Of a DNA stretch of 64,000 nucleotides, positions 1-10,425 are shown piece after piece; within the stretch, counting starts at the first letter, position 1; each line of letters begins with the position of its first letter. The stretch covers positions 248,001 to 312,000 of the forward strand of contig JAACJM010000009.1 in NCBI GenBank assembly GCA_013368315.1, given 5' to 3'. The position numbers and the translations under genes are program-made. Below the pieces are notes generated by a model that had not been told where the DNA came from, did no database searches, and was given only the letters and a program-made list of their open reading frames with translations. The stretch is from Tetrapyrgos nigripes. Its lineage: Eukaryota > Basidiomycota > Agaricomycetes > Agaricales > Campanellaceae.

Positions 1-227
1 CAATCCTTTTCACGAGCTTCTGATTGATCACCTTAGCTCTCGATATCTTATAAAGGCTTTTTGAAGGGCCGGAGACTGAACGTCCCTCACATCTTTGCGT
101 AAGAACACCGGAGTTTGCATTTGTGCGGTCGAAGTTGTGTCAGTAGTGGCGGAAGCGTAATGATATCACAGACAGACTAGGATGGTAGGGGAAAGCGACA
201 GGGCTGAAAGGTGTCAGACTCTTTGCC

Positions 228-235
228 TATATAAA
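228..235 (+). promoter_or_regulatory. TATA box of membrane protein gene
   Basis: TATATAAA lies 45 bases upstream of the ATG at 273, a usual fungal core-promoter position. Confidence 0.5.
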
Positions 236-272
236 TCTGGCCGAAGCAGCAACTCAGGACGGTGTGCCCTCA

Positions 273-1789
273 ATGTCTGCTCGACCCCTCACTGATCGTG
301 AAAACCGTCTTCTTCGGTTTGATGGTGAATTCGCAATGGAGAGCATTCCGGGGCTTATCCTGGAAGGTGCATTGTGGGGTAGACAATTCTGACTACTTGT
401 GTCGACTCTGTTTACTGACATACTGGCTGTCTAAGAGCATACACCATGTTCGCCTTTTATGCCCTCTATTCTCTCTGGTGAGCCATCTTACTTCAGCTCT
501 TCAGATATAACCAAACTCTCAACGTCTATCCTGCTCTTCAAAGCCAAAGAGGGATTAAAAGCTCAAAACCAAGACTCGCTCTAGTGATTGTCACCATCAT
601 ATTACACCTCCTCTCTACAGCGCTCTTTGCTCTTCACGGCTATAGTTACCTCGTGCAAATTAAGTACGACAACTTGGTTATTGGTGCTCCAGATGAGACC
701 GCTAGTGATAAAGCTATCACACCCGAGTTTTTGGTGATGAGGGCTTTTTTCGGGGAGTGGTTGATTATGTGTCTTCAGGTGTGCAGGTCTCAAATTTGCA
801 AATCTCTCGAGCGAGATACTTATGCTGTAAACGTACAGCTTCTTGTCGGTGACGCGGTAGTACTTTGGCGTACATGGGTCCTTTGGCAAAATCAACAAGT
901 GTTTATGGCTGTCCCGTGCTTGTTCTGGCTGGGATCCTTTGGTTCGGTGTCTCCTTTCAGTTTCTTCCCTGAGAAAGAAGCTAAGTATTCAAGCAACATT
1001 CATTGCATTCAACGTCGTCTACTGCACCTCTGAAGACTTTCCTTGCGACGAACGGTCCAAACGATCCCCTTCCTAGTGTGCTGCAGTTGTCAAATTGGAT
1101 TTTGTCTATTATGACCAATGTGATATGTTCAGCGATGATGGGGTACAAGTTGTGATGAGTATTTGCCACTGCCTTTAGTCGTTGAGCTGAGCAGGTTATA
1201 CTTGATGACTTTGTCTCGCTTTAGGCAGCACCGTCGTATGCTTCATAAGCATTCCGGATCATCTCGTTCGCAAACGCTCAAAATCTTGTCAGTGATGCAG
1301 TCTGGGCTTGTGTATCTCGTTGTCATGGTGAGCAATCCTTCGCTATATATCTGAAAATTACTGGGAAAATTGACCATGGACTCCAAGGGTATAATGGTCA
1401 TGTCTCTAATTGTCTCCACTGATTATGGGCCGGTCAATGTTTTCATGGGCGTATTGAACAAGCTATCAGATCAGATAATAGTGTGTTTTTCAGACTTATT
1501 GCTATATTCCAACTTTTTTGCTTACCGCTAGTTTCCTTTTCTCTTCTCTACACAGGGCCTTTACCCGACCATTGTCATCATCCTCGTAGAGTTTCAAAGA
1601 CAAGTTTGGGATAGAGAAAAAGAGGAGAGTTCGAATTCGAACGACCTACCGAAACATGGAGCTCAAGCTCTGCGTCTTTCTACCCTTCAGTTTGCTTCCC
1701 GTCCCAGAGGCGCCGACCCCGCCGCCGATGATGTTATTGCCAATGATAGCACCAACATGGTTAGTAGGGGAGAGACATCAGCTGTGTAG
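273..1789 (+). CDS. Basidiomycete multi-pass integral membrane protein, function unknown
   Basis: This gene resembles a large, uncharacterised basidiomycete family of seven-helix-like membrane proteins. Visible coding blocks are 273-366, 438-477, 544-778 and 839 to about 945, then pieces around 1040-1150, 1225-1326, about 1400-1480 and about 1556-1789. The first four join in a consistent phase. Family hallmarks are a first helix ending YTMFAFYALYSL, a second helix VIVTIILHLLSTALFALHG, the segment LLVGDAVVLWRTWVLW, a later LVYLVVM helix, and the closing block GLYPTIVIILVEF followed by a polar cytoplasmic tail to the TAG at 1787-1789. The intron 779-838 is exactly 60 bases between complete codons. 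Start 273 was chosen because it splices into the first helix and follows a TATA box. No catalytic motif is visible. Exon borders between 945 and 1560 are uncertain. Confidence 0.7.
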
Positions 1790-1955
1790 AGAATCCTGTA
1801 GGGTCTTATACACACTGGCGCACAGTTTTACGCAATTTGGAATTATCCGTACCTACTATTATTATTATTATTAAGCACGGCAGGGGTGCGTGCGTTTTTG
1901 GAGGAGTTTGGAAAGTTTCAAGTATTTCATACCATGTATTTGCAGCCTTGCGCAT

Positions 1956-2034
1956 TCATATATATTCCTATATTATCCTATATCCTATATATTAATCCTA
2001 TATATTATATTATCCTATATTATCCTATATATTA
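1956..2034. repeat. AT-rich satellite of TATCCTATAT-like units
   Basis: About 80 bases made of reiterated TATATTATCC / TATCCTATAT units. With the short ATT run at 1857-1872 it is the only structure in the gene-free stretch 1790-2181. Confidence 0.7.
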
Positions 2035-2181
2035 AGATAGGACGGGCCTGGGAACAAACAATATTTACATAATCATTACTAAGCAAGCTTTCAGCAGAAA
2101 CAGCTGCCCAGACGGCGTTTATTGCCGCCGGTAATTTCCGTTCGCGCCATGCGATCTCATGCGATCCGGTTTCATTAATAA

Positions 2182-2207
2182 GAGCCTGTTCGGTAAAAAT
2201 CCGATCC
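2182..2207 (+). repeat. Left terminal inverted repeat of Harbinger element
   Basis: 26 bases inverted relative to 5106-5131 with one mismatch. Flanked on the outside by the TAA duplication at 2179-2181. Confidence 0.92.
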
Positions 2208-2349
2208 GAATACGACTCAGATCGGACAGCGGTCAGGTCACATGACCGATCCAAATCCGGTTGTCACAAATGGGTCACAGACGCGTCAGACAAGTAGATT
2301 ATCGATAAACTTGTAGATTACTCGTTGTCCTTGTACTCTATCCTCTTCA

Positions 2350-3711
2350 ATGGTCTCTAGTCCACCTAAACGTGCCAGTGGCTCTCGTAAAAGCTCTCGC
2401 AAGCACACTTCCAGGGCAAATGGCCGAAAAGCTGCCATTCTAGGCAGTGCACTTGGTGTGGCTGCTGTTGCAATGGTATTGGGTCAGCGTGCAGCTCCCG
2501 AACCAAAGCATACTTCTATTCTGACTGGTGAAGCCTGGGTGGGGGAGCTCTTGAAGGGCCATGATAGTAGATTTCAAGAACAGCTGGGGTGTACAAAGTA
2601 TGTCTTTCGACGGCTGAAAAGAGAACTAGAGCACTTTGGTCTGCAACCAAGCAGATATGTCAGCTTGAATGAAAAGCTGGCTATATTTCTTCACCTTGGG
2701 CGCACTGGGCATAGCTCCAGAATGATGCAAGAGCGATTTCAAAGGAGTGGTGATACTATTTCCAAGTGAGTCTCCTTGTCCTCAAGGATTCTATATATAT
2801 GTATTTTTTACACAGATACATCTACGAAGTTCTTAACATTTGTGTTGGGGAATTCTACACTCGCTGGGTCCAGCAACCTTCTGATGCTACTCCCACCGAG
2901 ATTCTTTCAAAGTCTAACATATACTCTCCCTATTTCAACGACTGTCGAGGGAATATTGATGGATCCCATTTTGATGAATGGGTTTTGGCTGAGAAAGTTG
3001 ATAGCCATCGGGATAGAAAGGGTCGGGTCAGTCAGAACGTACTTGTTGCTTGTGATTTCGATCTCAAGTTTACTTATGTTCTACCTGGTTGGGAAGGAAG
3101 CGCTGCTGATGGTGCTGTGTGGGCAGATGCTCGGCGTACAGATCTCTTCATCAAGCCAGGAACTTATCTACTGGCTGATGCAGGATTTCCCCTGTGTGAT
3201 GCGCTATTGACACCATACCGTGGTGTGCGATATCATCTTAAAGAGTGGGCTCTTGGTGGTGGGCAGCAGTAAGTGATATATTTGTATTTACCTTTTCTTC
3301 TGCTTATAAATATATAGGCCTCGCAACAAAGAAGAGCTGTTCAACCTTCGTCACGCAAGACTTCGTAACGCCGTTGAGCGCATTCTTGGTGTTTTCAAAT
3401 GCCGATTTGGGCTTGTTAGCGGTGTTTCTGAATATCCAGAACAGACGCAAATCAAGTTCATATCTGCCTTTGCCGCAATCCATAATTTTATCTGTGTTCA
3501 TGAGCCTCGAGACTCCACTCCTTCAGTGTATGAGATCGGGATTGATGGACAACAACACATGCAAGCAGCTCATCGAAATGTCAGTACTGGTGGTGGTGAG
3601 CTTAGTGGACCAGCCACGACAGCAGAGCAGCAGAGGGCAAGGGCACGGCGTGATGGTATTGCTCAAAGGATGTGGAATGATTATCAGGTGTATTTGCAGA
3701 CTCGTGGTTAG
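2350..3711 (+). CDS. PIF/Harbinger DDE transposase
   Basis: Three exons, 2350-2765, 2816-3268 and 3318-3711, join in frame to give about 420 residues ending at TAG 3709-3711. Both introns are GT-AG and 49-50 bases long. The N-terminus is basic and rich in Ser/Lys/Arg. The catalytic core of the DDE_4 superfamily nuclease is visible: first Asp in GNIDGSHF (exon 2), second Asp in LLADAGFPL, and Glu in NAVERILGVFK (exon 3), followed by the family block SAFAAIHNFICVHEP. All three acidic residues are present and no stop interrupts the spliced frame. In known Harbinger systems the enzyme cuts at the terminal repeats and needs the Myb-like partner for nuclear import and DNA binding. That partner is encoded convergently, with only about 100 bases between the two stop codons. 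Confidence 0.93.
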
Positions 3712-3813
3712 GCAACATTAATTTCATTCAGAAAGTATGGTACTTAAAATCTATCTACAAAGTATGAATTAAATGGCTCTAGAAGTTAAAGGAGTAAGAA
3801 CAGAATAGCACAA

Positions 3814-4913
3814 TCAAATGTAATCAATATCAACAAGCTCATCTAACAGGTAACCTGTTCGTGTCTCCTTGTCGCTGATGCTAAGAAAAGTGTCAGCAAT
3901 ATTGACTTCCCTCCGAAAGACACGAAGAACTTTGCGTTTGCTGTCAGGCGAGAAGTCAGCGTCCTCCTCCAGCAATGCAATAGCTTTTCGTCGACGTTTG
4001 GGTGTAGGTTCATTAGCTGCAAGTCCACGGCCAATACTATGGAGACCAGAGGCAATATCACCGAGTTGATCCCCTTTACCACGTTTCTGACTCTTTGGTG
4101 GAGTGAAAGGATCACTGTCAGCACGGAGACGTTTGCGGGCAGGAGTGGAGATGGGGACTGCTGTGGAAACAGAGGCGAGAACTGTAAGGTTACTGTTACT
4201 TGATGGCTAAAGACATGAAGATGAGAATGAGTTAGATAAAAGCAATGAAAAGACTCACAGGGGGTGCAGAAGCTGGAGGAGTTGAAGGCCAATCAATCAA
4301 CTCTTCCTGTGATTGGGAAGGCTCAAGAGGGAGCACCACCTGTGAACCAGTGGATGATGGCTGCGATGAAGGTTGGGAAGCAGTACCAGCATGAAAGACA
4401 TTGTCCCCAGTGGCAATCTTGCCATCAACGAGGATGAACATGTCATCGTACCAAGGAAAAGGTGTTGTGCGCCATTTTGAATCATCAGGGAATTTCTGTA
4501 AGATAATAAGCAAGGAAAAGGAATAGACAATTATCATAACCTACCTCAAGATGGCGGTCCCACCATTCATCAGTCGCTACAACCATCTGCTTCTGTTCAT
4601 CCCAACCAAAGCCTGAAGCTTTAGTACGTATATAATGGACTGTTTTGTACTGAGCCTTCAACTGCATAATAGTTAGCAAGAGATATATGCGAGAAAGCCA
4701 ATGTTGAAAAGTACATACAGTACCATACTTGTCTGAGCACTTCTTTGGGTTCTTCTCGGCTCCCTCTTGTGAGCCCTCAGCAATGATACGTTTACTGACA
4801 GTGGTCCAAGTGTCTGGTTTCCAACCGCTCTGTGATTGGTTGCCTTGGGCCTTCTGGTTCTTCAACTCGTCTATCATGATGTCCACATCACTGTTGGACC
4901 ATTTCGCCTGCAT
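3814..4913 (-). CDS. Harbinger-encoded Myb/SANT-like DNA-binding protein
   Basis: The start is taken at ATG 4913, giving MQAKWSNSDVDIMIDELKNQ, where the SANT/Myb-like helix block begins at once. It continues with WKPDTWTTVSKRI and a CSDKYGTV segment, then exons with QYKTVHYIRTKASGFGWDE and WWDRHLE. Next comes KFPDDSKWRTTPFPWYDDM, a pattern seen in fungal Myb/SANT-like proteins. The C-terminal part is low-complexity and Ser/Pro-rich, with a basic patch (TPKRRRKA) that could be a nuclear signal, ending ...LVDIDYI at TGA 3814-3816. Introns fall near 4680-4730, 4500-4540 and 4200-4260. The protein probably binds subterminal element DNA and recruits the transposase. Exon borders are approximate, but no stop was seen inside the coding blocks. 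Confidence 0.82.
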
Positions 4914-5105
4914 GAGAACTAAAAGAGTGACCACAGGTGGGTGATTTTAAAGAAGGACAGGGCGAGAAAAAGGGAAGAAAGGAAGAAAGGGTGTACTGCA
5001 GCACGCGTGACACTACCCCGACCTTTTACCGAATGCGCCACATTTGGGCCAGAGTCTGACATCTGTCCAAGCTGTCAAAATTGCAGTTTTGTATTGATTC
5101 GATCT

Positions 5106-5131
5106 GGATCGTATTTTTACCGAACAGGCTC
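5106..5131 (-). repeat. Right terminal inverted repeat of Harbinger element
   Basis: Reverse complement of 2182-2207 with one mismatch. Flanked on the outside by TAA at 5132-5134. Confidence 0.92.
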
Positions 5132-5303
5132 TAACTTACAACTTTAACTTACAATGCGAAAGCCAAACTTTTGCCTCATGTCCGCAAGCTTTTGTGTTTA
5201 TATAACGTGACTTCAACAGTTTTTGTGTCTTCTGCTTCACTTCAACTTTGCATCCACAGCCATTTGAGTTACCTGAGAGAGACCCAACTACAGTACATGT
5301 AAG

Positions 5304-6609
5304 CACAGCGGGGCGCAGATCATATTTGCCTGCCATTTTTGTGGACTCTTAGGCCCCGTTCTGTAACTGGGATAGGATAAGAAAAAACAATATAAAAAAT
5401 GATGCGATTTTTTGATATTTCCGTCCGACAAGCATTGGACAACGAAACAATAAATTTATTCCATTCCTCCACAGTAGCTTATGTTTCGATTCCTGCGCGA
5501 GCGCACTGCCACTGTCTCAGTGGTTTTTTCTTCAAGACTTCGAACGTATAGACAGGCCTCACCGTGCACAAAGTCGTGTTTCTGAAGCGAAAAAGTACAG
5601 GTGATATTTAAAAGTGTAAAACCAAAGTATTCTAGGAAAAAAATCAAGCAATGTGTCTCAAAATGAGGAACTGCTGTGGGATTGTCAGCAGCAACAATTT
5701 TCATCGTTTTGGCGTCGACTTTGTGACGGTGCACACGCGCGGGAATCAAAACATAAGCAGACCTGCCAAATATAGGACATTGGTAAGCTACTATTTTTTT
5801 TACGGTTGTCCAATCTGACGTTTGCCGAACGCGCGAGCATGCGATAGCAACGATAAATCAATTTTTTCGCTTATCCTATCCTACGGAATATTTTTGGCTG
5901 GGAACGGCTTATCCTATCCGGTTTGCAGAACAGGGCCTTAAATGACGGATAGTTCACACCATTTTGAGCGAGATAAAATCAAGCGTATTTGCTGCCGAAA
6001 ACTGGGTCACAAATGCTCAAATCATGTGCTTAAGTTTTTCCATGCTAAATCTTTATTCATTTGTGATCAAAAAAGGGAATCACATAGTACTAGAATTTTC
6101 TTTTGTGAGAAAATGCGCCAAAGGGACGATCAGTATTTGTGTGCCAGATTCCAGTGAGTAAAAGGAAGTTCTTTTGTGAGAAAATGCGCCAAAAGGTATG
6201 ATCAGTATTTGTGTGCCGGATTCAATGCTGTGCCCGAATTACTTTTCCTTTTACTCACCGGAATCCGGCACACAAATACTGATCATACTTTTTGGTGCAT
6301 TTTCTCACAGAAGAACTTCCTCACAGAAGAACTTCCTTTTACTCGCTGGAATCCGGCACATAAATACTGATCGTACCTTTTGGCGCATTTTCTCACAAAA
6401 GAAAATTCTAATACTATGTTGCTTCCCTTTTTTGGTCTCAAATGAATAAAGGTTTAGCACAGAAAAACTTCAGCACATAATTTGAGCATTTGTGACCCAG
6501 TTTTCGGCAGCAAATATGCTTGATTTTATCTCGCTCAAAATGGTGTGAACTATCTGTCATTTAAGAATCCGCAAAAATGGCAGACAAATATGGTCCGTGC
6601 CCCGCTGTG
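5304..6609. mobile_element. Fold-back (long inverted repeat) element, interrupted by a MITE
   Basis: The left arm (5304-5348 plus 5941 to about 6225) is a near-complete inverted repeat of the right arm (about 6260-6609), so almost the whole element can fold into one hairpin. The ends read CACAGCGGGG (5304) and CCCCGCTGTG (6609). Each arm contains an internal duplication of a block of about 70 bases around AAAATGCGCCAAA. A separate Harbinger-type MITE (5352-5937) is inserted in the left arm. Without it the element is about 717 bp. Flanking 8-mers outside CAGCGGGG agree at only 5 of 8 positions, so a target duplication is not certain and the superfamily is unresolved (hAT is possible). No coding capacity is visible. 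Confidence 0.8.
5352..5937. mobile_element. Harbinger-type MITE, non-autonomous
   Basis: This 586-bp insert has terminal inverted repeats of about 30 bases, GGCCCCGTTCTGTAACTGGG at the left and a matching reverse complement (GGCCCTGTTCTGCAAACCGG) at the right. They are flanked by TTA on both sides (5349-5351 and 5938-5940). Removing insert and one TTA restores the arm of the surrounding fold-back element, whose other arm keeps the uninterrupted sequence near 6555-6565. The interior is AT-rich with no credible gene. The ends resemble those of the complete Harbinger element next door (11 of the first 15 bases). Confidence 0.88.
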
Positions 6610-6667
6610 AAGGCTGATTTAAAAATCAACTTAAGAGCCACAATTACTGACTCTATGCATCCCAGAG

Positions 6668-6901
6668 GTGCATTTTCAATGTGAATATTGCATTTTGTTT
6701 CTGTTTCTGTTTCTGTTTCTGTTTCTGTTTTTCTGATTTCTTCTCATGAAACTGAAAAAATCAGTAAGGGAAACCTCACCAAATACTCCCCAGGGTGCAT
6801 TTTCAATGTGAATAATGCCTTTCTTTTTCTTTTTCTTTCTCTGATTTCTTCTCATGACACTGAACAAATCAATAAGGGAAACTCCACCAAATACTCCCCA
6901 G
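6668..6901 (+). repeat. Two-copy tandem duplication with TTTCTG microsatellite
   Basis: A block starting GTGCATTTTCAATGTGAATA and ending CAAATACTCCCCAG occurs twice (about 6668-6793 and 6796-6901). The first copy holds a TTTCTG run (about 6698-6733), the second a TTTTTC run. It lies just upstream of the Helitron-type reading frame and may belong to that element's 5' region. Confidence 0.7.
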
Positions 6902-8159
6902 AGGCATCGCAATGCTCAGCGTGAAAGAGAAAGGAATGCATGTGTCATGGACAGCCCTGAAGTAAGACATGTACCTCAACATGACATGGTTCCAGTCCCC
7001 TTCAATTTGAATCAAGGTCCTGCTCAGCCTTACAATCCAGCTCAAGAAGACCCATTCCAAGTGGTTAATTATGGTGGTAATCAGTATCAGCTAACTCAGG
7101 GCATTGCTGCACAGCTCCAAAATTTGCCACCAATGCCAGGCCCAAGTAGAGCAGGTAGAAGACCCCATCAACAGGTGAGCTTTCTTAGAAATTGTAAATA
7201 TTTATATGAAATGACTGATTATTCCTCATTTCTCTACTACATAAGAATCCTCTGGCAGGGCCATCAAATGCAACTGCTGATAGACAAGTAAGTTTTTTCT
7301 GTTCAAATATTACATAGGAAAATACTACATAGGATACTTTCTTATATGAATTATCTTAGAACTATGCAGATAGGTTTCAAAATTTGCCAGCTAATCTCCA
7401 CAACCAGCTTGCAAATCTTCCCACTCATCCACTACCTCTGCCAGGTCGTGGTCGTCCCCATGGCCGAGGTAGAGGTAGAGGTAGAGGTCAGGCTCAGGGA
7501 ACAGCTCACATTGAAGACCCTCTCATGCCTCCTGCACCTCAACATGAACCTCAACCTGGGCCAGAACCTGAAGGCAACATAGATGATCCTGCTCTATTTG
7601 AGCCACCAGTTGATCCATCTCAAGAATTTGAAGAGATTCCTGAAAGTCCAATTGATCAGCTACCTCTGGCACTTCGTCCCATTATTGAAGAGGAGGATTA
7701 TGACCAGTATTTCATGGGTGGATTTACAGAAGTCCGTCCCAAGTGCAAGGCTCTTCATTGGGACTGTGAGAAATTAACAAAGTCAACTATCCATGAGCTT
7801 AAATTTGGTTCCTGTTGTCTTCAAGGAAAAGTAGTACTTCCCAAGTTGCAGAAGCCTCCTCCTGAGCTTCAGAAGCTATATGATGGGACAAGCCATGACT
7901 ATAAACATTTTTTGGACAATATCTGCAGCTATAATGCAGCTTTTGCTTTTGTATCACTTGGACTCAAAACAAACAGTCAAAATGATCCTGAAATGCCTAC
8001 ATCTGGAGCACGCTATTACAAAATCAAAGGAGAGCTCTGGCACTCAATGGGCTCTCTATTGCCAGAGACAGGACAAAATCCTGTATATGCCCAGTTATAT
8101 ATTGTAGCTCCTCAGGATGCAATCCAGCAGCGATTGGAAAACAATGCAAATCGTGGGAC

Positions 8160-8628
8160 TGTCATGACATCTATATTTGGTACTATTTATTTCTTCTTAT
8201 CTCCGTATCCTCGGACCTTTACACCATTTGACTCTTGTTCCACATGCTATGCACCGGACCTTTCATTTCTCCGATACAGCTTCGATACAGCTTCTTGACA
8301 GCTTCCTTTACAGCTTCTTGACAGCTTCCTTTACAGCTTCCTTTACAGCTTTCTTTACAGCTTTACTTTTACATATATAAACCCCGCCCTGATACCTGGT
8401 TCCCCATCTTGACCTCTTCGTCATTGGGACCAGGTGTGTACTCCCCTTTTCATTACTTCTTTCACCTTTACTGATGGGCACTGTAGTTCCAGTACTTACT
8501 GCTGTCTGTTAGGTATTTAATACATTCTTCGTCATTGGGACCAGTTCCAGTACTTACTGCTGTCTGTTAGTCGAGTCGAGCCTGTAGCTCCTCGTTATCG
8601 TTATCTAAGCGCTCGCCTCTTTGTGACA
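8160..8628 (+). repeat. Left LTR
   Basis: 469 bp with TG...CA ends. It includes a tandem ACAGCTTYCTTT array (about 8277-8365), a TATATAAA box at 8374-8381 as the likely U3 promoter, and two copies of a GTTCCAGTACTTACTGCTGT block. It has ten substitutions against the right LTR outside the tandem array, plus a 23-bp length difference in the array. Confidence 0.97.
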
Positions 8629-8696
8629 TTAGGTCAAGATCCCTTACTGCACCAGTGGCCTCCGTATAGGTCGCCCTTGCAGGTACTACTGCCACC

Positions 8697-10390
8697 ATGT
8701 CTGGACGATACGCTGCACCATCCTCAGTCTCTGATTCATCTGTCTCTGCATCTCCCCCACTGCCTCCGATGCCATTGCTCTGTGTAGATTGGCTACACGG
8801 TCTTGACTTAACAGATCAGAAGCACGTCAGCTTTGATATTGACAGTTACCTTGAAAATGGAGAAGAACTCTACAACAACTGCCAGCAACAGCCTTGTCCC
8901 CACGCTCATCAATCCATCCCCCAGGTCCGCTACTACTCCTGGGAAGGAGAACACAGTATAATCCTACCCAGCAATCCAGCCCTACTCCGCTCCCACTTCC
9001 TACGCTTTGCCTTCAGCCACCTGCCATTCTTCGGTCCTGTTTCTAGTACTTCCACTGTTCCATCACCAGACATCACTCACACTCCACTACCGCTATCCGC
9101 TCCACCTTCTGCCATACCAACAACCCGTCCCAGTCCTACACTCATACCCAATCCATCCCCTCTTCCCGTGTCACCAGCCCCACTCAGTCCCATTGCTTCC
9201 CCAATCACTGACATCGACATGTCCTCTGCCACCCTTGAAAACCTCCTCCAGGCTCTGGTCAACAACCAGAACCAGCTGCAGCAGGCAATCACCAATCTGG
9301 TCAATAGACCTACCCACGAATCCTCAGACAAAACTGCCAAACCGGCCCCATTCAAAGGCGAACCAGCCAAACTCGACTTGTTCCTATCTCTCTTCATTCT
9401 CTGGGCTGGAGAACAAAAGCGGCTCAAACTTGACAGTGGGAAACTCGATCCACGGAAGTGCATTGCAGAAGCACTCCTTATGATGGAAGGACCTGCTGCA
9501 GAATGGGCCGCAGAGTATGCTCGTCATATCAGCAGAGTCCGAGCAGATGAAGCTGGAGCAGTCTTCCCCTGGGAAGGGAACTGGGACAACTTCACTCACA
9601 CACTAAAAGTTCGGTTTGGGGTAGCAAACGAGCAGCAGTTGGCCAAGAACAAGCTCGAGGCGTTGAAACAGGGAGATAAAACAGTCGCGGAGTTCTCTCA
9701 GATTTTCAAGATGTGGGCAGAGAAGACTGGGTTCTCGGATCAGGACCTCCAGTACAAGTTCCGAAAGCGCCTTCATAAGGACCTGTTGTTCCCATTAGCA
9801 AATGTGGAGCTAGGACAGAAGGAGGCCCCTAAAAACCTAGATGAGCTGATCAACCGAGCACTTCATGTGAACAGACCCTAGCAGAGTTCGTAGGAAAACC
9901 AGTCACTGGCCCTACCCCATCCCTCTCCAGATTCCCCTCTGCATGAGACCCTAACACCATGGATGTTGACGCCTCCCGTACTGAGCATCCCCAGGGTAAT
10001 GGACGCACCTTCGTGGACTACCAGAAGGCGATGCAGGGGCGCTGCTACAGCTGCGGTTCCAAGGATCACATGAAACAAGATGGGAACCACGGACGTGACA
10101 AGTGTGACTACTGTGAGAGGATGGGTCATCGCTCTTCTGTCTGTCAGGACCGATACATGGGTCGACCCAGAGGAGGGGGTCGAAGTAGACAACGTGTGGC
10201 TGCCACTATTAGTGATACCTTTAGTCTTTTCCCCGATGATCCACCCTCTCCTACCCCTGCCGCTGCCCCCACTGCTACTGTCACCGCTTCCTCATCCACT
10301 GAATCGCCATCTATGCTCTCTGCCTTGCAACAATCTATCGCCGATCAAACTGCCTTACTCCGTAACATCGCTAACCAACAGGGTTTTTGA
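8697..10390 (+). pseudogene. Ty3/Gypsy gag (capsid and zinc knuckle), disrupted
   Basis: The first frame (8697-9881) has a Pro/Ser-rich N-terminal part and then the retrotransposon gag capsid fold around 9340-9870 (AKPAPFKGEPAKLDLFL, WAAEYARHI, RFGVANEQQLAKNKLEALKQ). It is lost by a 1-base shift near 9876, after which the expected frame reads TLAEFVGKPVTGP and meets a TGA near 9945 where CGA is likely ancestral. The nucleocapsid part reopens at 9959 and holds a canonical CCHC knuckle, CDYCERMGHRSSVC, preceded by a second Cys-rich segment CYSCGSKDH. The gag frame ends at TGA 10388-10390, inside a predicted frameshift signal leading into pol. Confidence 0.9.
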
Positions 10391-10425
10391 AACGGGTGTC
10401 CGTTCCTGCCACGGCGCGAACACCC
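10381..10425 (+). promoter_or_regulatory. Predicted -1 programmed ribosomal frameshift signal between gag and pol
   Basis: GGGTTTT at 10381-10387 fits the X XXY YYZ slippery heptamer in the gag frame (G GGT TTT) and is followed at once by the gag stop TGA. After a 6-base spacer, GGGTGT (10394-10399) can pair with ACACCC (10420-10425), with an inner CCG/CGG pairing. Slipping back one base enters the open pol frame (TTG AAA CGG...). The geometry is what known -1 sites show; function is inferred. Confidence 0.6.

Larger units (their letters stand above)
2182..5131 (+). mobile_element. Complete PIF/Harbinger DNA transposon
   Basis: The 2950-bp element has terminal inverted repeats that begin GAGCCTGTTCGGTAAAAAT (2182-2200) and match the reverse complement of 5113-5131 exactly over 19 bases; similarity continues to about 26 bases with one mismatch. 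It is flanked by a 3-bp duplication TAA (2179-2181 and 5132-5134), the size and composition typical of this superfamily. It carries two tail-to-tail genes, a DDE transposase (2350-3711, plus) and a Myb/SANT DNA-binding protein (3814-4913, minus), the standard Harbinger pair. Both reading frames are open once introns are removed, so the copy may be autonomous. Whether it is active cannot be told from one copy. Confidence 0.93.

Noticed and set aside
6676..6924. Frames of about 80 codons on both strands encoding VSVSVS or RNRNRN runs
   Set aside because: They are translations of the TTTCTG microsatellite.
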